A stretch of 64,000 nt of DNA. It comes from Elysia chlorotica. Taxonomy: Eukaryota; Mollusca; Gastropoda; Plakobranchidae. How positions within the stretch are numbered: the stretch's first letter is position 1; each line of letters begins with the position of its first letter. This document shows, piece after piece, positions 1 through 11,700 of this stretch. The notes under the pieces are model-generated. The model had not been told where the DNA came from. It saw only the letters and a list, made by a program, of their open reading frames with translations, and made no database searches. A program made the position numbers and the translations under genes. The stretch is taken from positions 473,129 through 537,128 of the forward strand of contig RQTK01000104.1 of assembly GCA_003991915.1 (NCBI GenBank), written 5' to 3'.

Positions 1-117
1 GCAGTCAACTTTTGTTGTTTTGTTTGGTTATCATTTTCTATTGTGTTTTCTTTTAAAGCAAATTTTATGCTTAGAGATTTAAGTTTCATTTGAAATAAAT
101 CATTTATTTCTTTACAG

Positions 118-2361
118 CGAGAGATTTAGTCAAGAAAGTTGTGGAGGATCAGAAAAAGTCTTTCTTACAATGGGGCATAATGGGAGATTGGAACTCTGTT
201 TACAGGACCCTTTCACCAGACTATGAATCAGCACAGCTTCAAGTATTCTATAACATTTATGAAAAGGTAAAAAGAGTTTTTTTTTAAACTCCCATTTGTC
301 ACTTGATTTATATGTCTTTTTGTCAATCCTCATTCCTTCTTACTATTGTACTAATCTCTTAACTATTATGTGGTAACTAATGACAAAATCTAACAATAGA
401 TTTTTTTGTGGTACCTATATTATTTATATACTTTAATATAAAAGATGGGAAGCGTTCATATTTAGCTTTCATTATATTTGAAAATGTGCTAATACTAATA
501 GTATCAGGATTGTTAGAATAGATTTCTTCATTTTCCTCTTGTACAAATTTTATACATGATCCCTCTGCTTTAAATATAGTTTGGGAAAAGTTGTTCAAAA
601 TTATTCCAATCACTTAAATCATATTTTTTTCTTTTTCTATTCCTCATTATGCAGGGTTATATTTACAAAGATTATATGCCTGTTTACTGGTCTCCATCAT
701 CACAGTAAGTATCAAAGTTACAGAACTTTGCCTCAATTGAAGTAATTCGTTGTCTGCTAAAGAGAAACCAAATATTTGTATAGTATGTTTGTTTTTGTTT
801 ATTAATTTTATTTTTTCAACTTTTTAAAAATCATCACACCTATTTACGGATGGAAAATTGAGATGATAAATTGAAATGGATCATTAAGTTGTAAAACTTC
901 CAGAGTTTTGAATTTTGAGACTTTTACTTTCTGAACCTGAATCCTTTTTTTTCTTTTCATGACACTTAGTTTTCAATTCTTATGACATAAACAGTAAAAA
1001 AGATTACATATAATTTAAAATTTTTTTTTCTTTGAAGAACTGCATTGGCTGAAGCGGAATTGGAGTACAATCATGAGCATGTCAGCAAATCTGTGTTTGT
1101 GAAGTTTCCACTTGTTACATTACGTGATCGATTCAAAGCTGAGCTTGGTGGGTATTTTTTCACTTTCAAACTGTAGATTTCTCCGTCTTCAACAATTTGA
1201 AAGTCTTTTGATTCTAATGGATGATATAGTGTGTCATAGAAATTAAAGGTATCTATTGCCACATATATACTGATTTTAGGCTTGTATGTCATTGTCAATA
1301 TTATTTCCACACAGGCTTGCTTGCCAGTAATTTCTTTATTTTAAAAAATATGTTCAGACAAGGAGAGAATGCTGTAGTGAGATAACAAAGCATGTTTTTT
1401 TTTAATTTCAGGCCGGCAGTAACTAATTTTCCAGAGTTTGTAAATATATCATTTTGATTTGTCATATCAATGATTTATATTTTGTTGGGTCTAATTATTA
1501 ATCTTAAATTTTGTATCAGGTTTATTTGTAAAAATGAAATATTCTAATCACAATTTCTGAATTTGTTAAGCACTTATAAAGTCTTTCATCTCAGTGTAAT
1601 TAATTTAATCGAAGATATCAGACTCAGCTGATCCAGATCTTCCCTTTGTATATTATCTCTAACTAGAAACATTTGACAACTTTTACAGATGATGCAGCAA
1701 AAGTTTGGGCAGTTGTATGGACCACAACCCCATGGACATTACCATTTAACCAGGCCCTTTGCTACAACCCAAAACTTAGGCAAGTCATTTATTTTATTTA
1801 TTCTCGATATACTTGATCCAAATGTGAGTGATATAATTTATGAATTAATCATTTTGTATGATAAAATATGAGCCGTGCTCTGTCAATACTTTTAAAGAGT
1901 TTGTTGGTCATTTAATCTTCTTGGAGAGAAGTTTGACTTAAATAACAAAGTTTAAAAGGTTCATATTTTATGAGGGTGAAGCTCTCTTGTTCTTTCTATA
2001 GAGATTTAGGTTGAAATGCTCCTGTCTGATTTAATCCTTTTTAGGTTCATGCTAATGCCCCTAACTATAGCAGCATTTTATAAACCAGCCTTGTTTTGTG
2101 TGAATTGTATACTTTAAATCAGTGGCATCAATCAAACTAGCTATGAACTACAAGCTGGAGATGATGAGGCAGAGCTGCTTATCATTATCCAAAAGAAAAT
2201 AGGCATGTGTGAGGATCATATCCAGTTGTTAAAACAAAATAATGTCAGATAATTAGCAAATAATTAAGTCTAGTGATATAAATTTCATTAGTGTGTTGAA
2301 TTGAGAGAAATAAACTAAACTATTTCTCGCCCCCCTCCTCCTTATCTCTTTTCCCCTTTCA

Positions 2362-2399
<38 letters not shown>

Positions 2400-2414
2400 A
2401 TGTCTCTCTGTCTC

Positions 2415-2505
<91 letters not shown>

Positions 2506-2682
2506 ATTTGTTTTGTCTGTTTCCCTCTTATCACATACCTATTTTTTTTATTTCCATTCTGTTATTTCACTCATCTCTCAGATATGCGTTTGTGAAAGAT
2601 ACTACAAGTTTGGATGTTTTTCTCTGTATCTCTCTGTCTGTCTCTCTCTGTCTCTGTCTCTCTCTGCCTCTCTCTCTGTCTC

Positions 2683-2724
<42 letters not shown>

Positions 2725-5700
2725 CCCCTATATCAATTTGTTTCGTCTGTTTCCCTCTTATCACATACCTATTTTTTTTATTTCCATTCTGTTATTTCAC
2801 TCATCTCTCAGATATGCGTTTGTGAAAGATACTACAAGTTTGGATGTTTTTCTCTGTGAGGCCCAATTTGTAGAAGAACTCAAGACTTTGGTGAATGGAT
2901 CTCTGCAAACACTCTTTATCGTGGATGGTTATTAAATTTTTCCCCTACTTATATTGTTTTAAACCATACCTTTGTTTAGTCTCACTGCATGCAGTCTAGA
3001 TTTCCATACATTGGGAATCATTTAGGTGAGAATGCCACATTATCTCACAAGCTATAGTTTGTGCCTTATTAAAATGTGGATCTAGCTGATAATTTAACAT
3101 TGCTCAGTTATTGTTATTTATACTCAACTGTTTCAAAATAGAGAGGAAAAGGAGGTAAAGCGGGGTGGGGTTGTGCGACAAACAATTCATTGCAGTTGAG
3201 CCATATTCTCACTTAGACTTATATATATATATTTATATATATATATATAATATATGTCCCTAATTATTTAAGTTGAATGTTATCCATGAATATGCTTTTT
3301 CTGTAATATCTGTAGAATTTTGTGAATTTGTGAATTGTGTAAACAAACAAAAAATGGATTCCTGGTGTAGATACAATTATAAGCAATTGTAATAACATTT
3401 TTTTTAATGAATTATACTGGCACATTTTTGTATAAATTCTATTAAATTAATTTAAACCAACTGCATGATTTTATTTTAACTGGACATATGAAGATATCTC
3501 TTACTTTGACCAATATAATATATATGCTGTTGTGTATACACAATAAATATAGAAATGTCCAATCTATGTAAGGTCTCACATAACAATCTCCTTGAAATCT
3601 TTTCTTTTTATGCTTGCAGGATTAGCCCTTGAAACCTTGAGATACCAACATCCTCTCTCTGGTGAGGTTCTCCCAATAGTGGCTTCAAATCATGTGACAT
3701 CAGGAAAAGGCACTGGACTTGTGCACACAGCTCCAGCCCATGGCCATGATGATTTCAGTGTTGCTTCTGTTTATAATTTATCAAAGGTATTTCAAGACAA
3801 ATGCATCATGGAGTTTTATTATACAATTAATAATTATTGAAATTCTGGACTCTGACTTGTATTTCATTTTGTTCATATATATATATAATACACAAATTAG
3901 CAATGCTGGTAGTTTAGCCATCATTTTTTTTTTAACCTTTTCTTCAACCAGGACTGTCATGTTGACGGGCAGGGTGTGTATACATCTGGAGTGGACAGTT
4001 CTTTACTGGGAAAAACTGTGGGGGTTGATGCAGACAATGCAGGTAAATTAAATTCTTTGAAGGTCTTATTCATCTTTATCTATAGTGTAATGTTTACCTC
4101 TAGATTTGGTTTTCATATTATAAGTATTTGCTGAAATAAGGAATGTATACTAATTTGGTGCTATACAATTACTCAAGAAGCACAGATATACAAAAAGTCA
4201 ACAAATTACAAAAAAAATTGGCCTAATGTTTGCTTCTTGAATGCTATTGTGGTCTACAGTTTCTTGAACTAAGAAATATCTCTGGGTTTTTTTTGTCTTC
4301 TTTAGTTCTGGCTGCCCTTCATCCATTTGTGCTGAAAGTGAAAGACTATGTACACAGCTACCCTTATGACTGGAGAACTAAAAAGCCTGTCATCATTAGG
4401 GCCAGCCAGCAGTGGTTCATCAATACTAAAGAACTTTGCCCATTGGCTGTGGTTAGTGTTTCTATATTGCATTGTCACACACTGACTGATTAGCAGGTAG
4501 CATAGACTTAAATCATTTTAAGTTTTATCTTTGCCAAGCTTTTTTTTTTTCTTCGTTTCGATCACTTGATACGTTAAGTATGGATATGTATTATTATGGT
4601 GACCTACATTGCAGCCAGAGGACATTCATAACAGAGATTATTGAGATGAATGAGTAAGTAAGTTGGTTTCTTAATTTATTATGATAATTTATTTTCATTT
4701 TAATTGTTTTGTTTTTAAAATGAGACATGCAAGTCTAATTAGTCTAGTAAGTTGGTTTCTTAACATCCTGTGTTAACAGTATGCCAATATTTTGTGCTGC
4801 CACTCGTAGACAGTGTAGGGATTGCAAAACTGCTTTCTCAGCTGGTCACATTATACGGACACCAATCGAATAAGTAGTGACCAAAATGGAACAAATGACA
4901 AATAATTTCCAATTGTGGGTTTCACACCAGGGGTCTTTTGATTAGGAGATTAATGCCCTACCGCTTAAAGCAGTCATCCCCCACCCTACTTAGAGATGAG
5001 ATAAAGCTGTTTCTCAGCTCCACATTTTTTATGACAACCTTGCACATGAACTTGAAGTCGCACCTTTTTTAGTACTGACTAGTATTGACATATTTTTTGG
5101 TAATCAAGTTTATGGCTTTTCGCTGCCTGATAACCTGTATACTTTTTTTTCTCTTCATAAACCTTACCCAAGGAAAGCCTCCATGATGTGAAAATCACTC
5201 CTGAACAGTCCAAGAACAGCATGATTGCAGAGTTGTACTCAAGGCCCTATTGGTGCATTAGTCGTCAGAGAACATGGGGTGTTCCTATTCCTGTTTTCTA
5301 CAATAAAATGTCTGGGGAGCCATTAATTTGTAGGTAAGTGATTCCAGGATGTTGGGGGATGGAGTCTGAATAAATAATTTCAAGAAAAGAAGAAAAAGCC
5401 CCTTATTAGTTCTGTGCTTTGATAGAAAATTAAAAATTACTTTTCAAGGACAAAATAGTCTTCTTTTTTTTTTTTATTGTTACTTTCAGTTTGAATTTTA
5501 GCATTCAGATAAAATGAAACTAATTGGAATCTGCAATTAGCAAAGTTATCAGAACCAGTCATAAGGTTAGCAAAGTTATCAGAATGTGTATAGCTATGTC
5601 ATCTCATTTTCGCTAAAGTACTGAAAGCTTGGGTGCTTTACATATTTGCAAGTAATAACAAACAAACAAAAATTTAATTAGTTGGGAGCAGAATTTGTAT

Positions 5701-8700
5701 ATTATGTCCATGTTTTTGAATTAATTCTTTTTTATCATGTAATTCTTTTTGTTCATTACATAATGTCACAGGGGTATTTAGTGTATTTTGTATTGTATTT
5801 TTACCAGATTTATAGCTAGATATAAATGAATATAAATAATATAAATCTGAGCATTGGAAAAGTATATCATTTAATAAAAATGATTTTTTTTCCTCCTTTA
5901 CTATTGAAGAGAAACTGTTGACCATTTGAGAGAACTGATCCTGCAGCACGGCTCAGATTGCTGGTGGAGTCTTCCCATGCAAGAGCTTCTTCCTGATAGT
6001 CTGCTTGCTCAGGTGGGATCAGCTTAGTCAAGTTCTTTTTCTGCGCTGGGATAGAAAAGGCTGAAATTGTTACTGTATCTTGTTTGTTCTTTAATTAAGG
6101 TGATGCAACACCAGCAGTCATTAAATTAAGACATTGCCGCATACATACTAGTTTTTTGAAAGTCCCTAATTTCTAAGTGGCCCCCTTATAATGATGGTAG
6201 TGCCTCAGTAGATATATGTATGCATATGGAAGATTGTTCTTTAGAAGACAAAGTTTGTGACTACAGAAGGGATAGATTTTGTAGGCACATGCATACTTTT
6301 GGAAAAGCATGTGTTTGCAAGTATTTCTAAGTCTTATACCTAGCAGTATTGTTAGTATTTTAATTATTTCTCTTACCCGACTCTTATCTTTAGTGATAAT
6401 GATTGTAAAACCCAGAGTAAAGATATGCTTTTAATGAACATAGATTCGGCAAAATTAAATCATTGCAATAAAACAATGATGACATTTTAAGTAGGTCACT
6501 TCTACAGTCATTTATTATTATAATATATTTTCATTTCAATTTGACCATGCATCTGTCACTTTTTTTGTTTTTTGTTTTTTAAAATGAGGCATGAAAGCCT
6601 AATTAAACGAGCAAAGAAATTTTTCGTTTAGAAAGCATAACATGTTTTTTAAAGACAATTCCTAAAATGCATTAATTTGTGCAGCAAAAGTTGGCCCAAG
6701 CATAAACAAAGTCGTCTTGATGGATGAGATTTGCAGGCCGCTTAAGTTAGGCATTAGGTTATTTGCATAAATAATTTTTTTTGCAGCTAAAAAGTTTTGA
6801 AGATCCTATACAGTTGGTTCTTTGAAAAATATGATGTCTTAATCAATTGATAAACAATAATAATTAAGATTTTGTTTTTTTTTCCAGATAAATAAAGGGA
6901 AAAGTAGCGACTATGAAAAAGGCAATGATATCTTGGATGTGTGGTTTGACAGTGGAGTGTCTTGGGCATCAGTTCTCAAAGGTTACTTGTTATGTTAGCC
7001 ATACAAACACATCGAAAACTCACCCAAAGTATCCACTCAGAGCCCAAAGGAACACATGCCTTTCAATCAATTACCATTTTGAAAAAAAAAAAAGATATTA
7101 TCTATTCTTTAATTGCCATTCTTGTGTTAGTTTTAATGTTTATGTCTCTGCCATTCATAGAACATTTATTATTATTATTATTGTGGTCTTTTTTTTTTTT
7201 AATTAAAAAAAAAAATGAAGTCATGTAAGCAGCCATATACAATTCTTCAGCCCAGATATAAAATTCAAGGAACCCATTAGTACTATCAGGCACTGGCTTG
7301 TGACATTAGAACCTATTATTAATTTGTATGCTGATTTCTCAAAATGTGTTTTAGGTACTTTTAAGGGATAAAAGTATTGCTGGTTTTAAAATTGATACAA
7401 TGTTCATTTGAAACAGACAATAATAACAAGAAAATTTACAGATTTCAATCTCATAAAAATATTTTCCATCAACCTCAAATAAATAGGTATTTGTTCATAT
7501 ATCGCTGTATTCACTGTTTGTAATAATTATTAGAACATCATCTTAACTGTATTCTATAGATGTGGATGGTCAAGCCGATGTTTATATGGAAGGTATAGAC
7601 CAGTATAAAGGATGGTTTCAGACGTCCCTGCTGACAAGTGTTGCAGTAAAAGGAAAAGCACCATATAGGTGAACTATCTGAGCACCATGAGGTGTTTTTT
7701 TTCCATTTCAAAGCATCTTAAATACTATATTACCTGAAGAGTATAGATGTTTTGTATACAAGCCTTAGTAAATCAATCAATTACCATTTTGAAAAAAAAA
7801 AAAGATATTATCTATTCTTTAATTGCCATTCTTGTGTTAGTTTTAATGTTTATGTCTCTGCCATTCATAGAACATTTATTATTATTATTATTGTGGTCTT
7901 TTTTTTTTTAATTAAAAAAAAAATGAAGTCATGTAAGCAGCCATATACAATTCTTCAGCCCAGATATAAAATTCAAGGAACCCATTAGTAACCCATCTTA
8001 ACTGTATTCTATAGATGTGGATGGTCAAGCCGATGTTTATATGGAAGGTATAGACCAGTATAAAGGATGGTTTCAGACGTCCCTGCTTACAAGTGTTGCA
8101 GTAAAAGGAAAAGCACCATATAGGTGAACTATCTGAGCACCATGAGGTGTTTTTTTTCCATTTCAAAGCATCTTAAATACTATATTACCTGAAGAGTATA
8201 GATGTTTTGTATACAAGCCTTAGTAAAAGTCTTTCACCAAAGATCAAAGAAGATTTATGAAAGTTTGAAAACCAAATAGTTTTCAGATGAGTAATTTAAA
8301 AAAAATCTAAATCTTATACCTGTAACCTTTTACAAGTAATAACAGTTTTAAAGCATGTCACCACATCCAATCAATTATATTTTTCAATTTACTTTCATTG
8401 CAGACAAATTGTCACTCATGGGTTTGCTACAGATGAAGCTGGCATGAAAATGTCTAAATCTGTAGGTAATGTCATTGAGCCTGAAGTTGTCATTTATGGT
8501 GGAAAGGTAGGAAATAGGAAGTGCTGTACCCATGAGTTTGCTGTGCCTTTATTGCGAAGAAAACTTAAATATTTATCTTGACATAAACGCATATCTGTCT
8601 ATAGCACTCTTTTCTGTATGGATACCATGGTCTCAGTGTAAGAACTTGTTACTTTCTATGAGAAACATATTTTTTTATTGTTTTTTTTTTTTCTTTCTTT

Positions 8701-11700
8701 TTTTCATCCATCTAGGAAACCCCTCTTGGCATCACGATTCCTATTTGTTCTCAGAACCCATTTTGAAGAGCTGGTTAGAATTGGAAAAAAAATGTCCCTC
8801 ACTCTCTCTGTCCTTCCATCTGTCTGGCTCTGTGTCTTTATTCCGACTGTCTGTCTGTCTATCTGTCTGTCTCCTTTTTTGTTGTTGTTGATAGTGCAGT
8901 AATAGAAGAGTCTGGGGCCTCTAATGAGAGTGTTGTGGTTTGATCTCTGCTCACGCTGCTGTGTATGGGTAGTGGTTGGGTTGGTGTCAGTAAAATGAAA
9001 CCTACCGATTGAATATCTCTCTATGAGATTGTCTTTCCTAAGAATATTGAGACACTGAACAAGAAAAGAGGTTCACTTTCTCGGACCAAAAAATGTATTT
9101 AATTTACACATCATTAGCCCGCTGTTACAAAAAAAAAAAAAAAAAAACCCCAGAGAACCTAGCAGTATGAAATTCACATATAACTATTTTTTTTTTTACG
9201 TCTGATCATGTGTGGTAGGCTGATTTTCTTCTCTTCCCATTAGAACTTGCACAGTTTAAGAACTGGTCAGTCTGTTCAAACATTAAAAATTCCTGTATTT
9301 TATTTCTTAACTTAAGATCAGTATTTGTACATTAAAACTTTTAATCAAGCAGTAGATAGCATTAAAAAAACAACAGTATTAAAAAATGAATTTTTCCAGA
9401 AGCATTTATTTGACATATATATCTATTTTGTTTCCCCACACTCAAGTTTTGTGAAATAACTTCACTTATTAGATGTCAAAGATGTCCATTTTAGATAGAA
9501 TCTATGCAATGTTATACTACAAGTACTGTACATTATGTTAGAAATAATCAAATTTGTTTTTTCTCAGAATAAAGAAAAGTCACCATCTTATGGGGTGGAT
9601 GTGTTGAGATGGTGGGTTGCTCACAGTCATCATCATCAAAACATCAACATTGGTCCCGCCCTTCTGAAACAGTTCTCAGAGGATGTATTCAAAGTGTGTT
9701 GTTTACCCTTGTTAATAAAAAGTTCTATACAGTCTATCTATAAAGTGTATACAGGCTATCTATTAATGCCAGCAACTTTGTGTTTGTAAATTTCTTTTCT
9801 TGGCCATGCAAGCAAAGATTTATAATGACAAGATATTACAACAAAATTCAGAGAGCAATTTCATGTGGACAAATACCTTTATATAGCAGGTGATTCAAAT
9901 CGTTTTTATTATTTTAATTTCATGGACAAATGTAAAAAAAATTGTTTCAACTTAATTAAACGTTTGACTAATACGCTCTTTTTAAGGGTATTTATATATG
10001 TGGCATAAACCACATATGAATGGTGTGATATTTTTTCTTAGGTAAAGCTGTCATTAAGTTCCTCGACTTATAAGGTATGAATGAAGACGATAGTTACAGT
10101 CTTACAGTCTCAGACTTTCTGTATTGTTAACATGAAATGAAACTGCTCTCCATTGTTTGATGCTTTGACTTCAGGTTGCTGTTGAATAATGGAAAGTTTC
10201 ATTGCACTAATCTATGCCATAGTGAAGTATGTGTTGCTAACACTTTCTTTTTTATAATTTTAGGTTCGCAAATGTTTGCGCCACATGCTTGGAAATTTGT
10301 TTGATTTTGATCCCAGTGTTGATTGCCTGCCTTATAATAAATTGACTGCTGTTGACAAGTACATGTTATACAATCTTCATTGTGCCATAACTCAGGTATG
10401 AATTGCTTAATACATTGGATTGTGCAGGTATAATAAAATAGTAATAGTATTTTAAATTTAGCAAATTACTTTTGTATCTTTTGCTTCGATAGCATCCATT
10501 TAAGATCTGAACTTAAGTATTTGTTTAAATATATGTGCGTTTTGTGCCTTAGAATGTATTAATTCTTTTTCCATTTTAGTTACTGCAATCTGTTTCTGTA
10601 TCAAGAGAACCATTAAGAAAGTTTGTTTTGAAAAATATAAGTGCAATTTAAGTAATAAGTCAACATAAAAGTTGTATTACAAGGCAACTTTTTAAAAATA
10701 TATGATAAATTTTTTTTATCTTTTATCAATGTAGATTTGCATTTTATAAATTTTGTAATACTCTCTATTTTCGTTTTCTCCAGATAGAAGAGGGCTATGA
10801 GAGTTTCTCATATAACAAAGTCATTCAGAATGTGGAAAAATTTGTCTACTCAGATTTGTCCACATTTTACTTTAGTAAAACAAAAGACAGGTGGGTTTTT
10901 TGCGATGCAAAATATTACACAGAGAAGTTGTGTATTTAAAGCCTATTAAAAATCTGTGTACATCTTTGTGGTATAGGATCCACCTGGGGAACTGAGGAAG
11001 CGTTAAACACACAGAGAATCTTTGATGACCTTCAACATTTTTGTTTTTAAATTTCTCAATAATTATTAGTACCAGGGAAAATACCATTAAGGGTATAGTG
11101 GTGTATAATTGGGTGGTTTCGAGGTTTGTTTATTGAAATGTCACCTGGGAGCCAGCTGGCTTTCTCCAAATCAGAATATCAACAACACACCCTATGTTGA
11201 TGCAAGCTAGCTAAAAAAATGTCTGCATTTGTTGCCATGGCATCCAATCATTGGACTTTCAGGATCATTTCAGTTGGCTTACCATCATTGTGTTCAAATA
11301 TTTGATATTAAATCTCTGTAACTTTTTGTAGTTAGCCTATTAAAGAAAGGTGTTAACTGTAAATGTCTTAACACTTTAAGAAAAAAATATATAAATTTTA
11401 ACAAATGTTTAAAGATTTTTTTAAATGTGATCATAGGTGCTATTGCAGTGAAGCTGGAGATACAGCACGAAAATCCAGTCAGACAGTTCAATACTACATC
11501 ACGAAGGCTCTAATCTCGGTCATTGCTCCAGTTGTTCCCCACCTGGCTGAGGAAGTCTATCAGCATTTGCCGGGATCCGATACCGAATCTAGTGGTATGC
11601 TGTAGTAAAATTTATTTTTTTTGCACCATTACTTGCTTTCACGGGAATATATTTTAGGAGGCTAACGGAGAAGTATAATAGAATCAATTCTCATAAATGG

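Larger units (their letters stand above)
7063..8228. repeat. Tandem duplication carrying IARS2 exon 12
   Basis: Unit 1 is about 7063-7772 and unit 2 about 7773-8228, with an initial offset of 710 bp. Unit 2 lacks about 255 bp present in unit 1 (roughly 7283-7537) and has ACCC at the joint. The copies differ mainly in homopolymer length and one exon base. GCCTT occurs at the outer left and right edges of unit 1, suggesting a microhomology-mediated event. Confidence 0.9.

Noticed and set aside
2400..2825. Ser/Leu-rich and Arg/Glu-rich ORFs of 80-140 codons over the CT arrays
   Set aside because: They follow the dinucleotide repeat in every frame; only the [12 protein letters not shown] end is real coding sequence (IARS2 exon 5).
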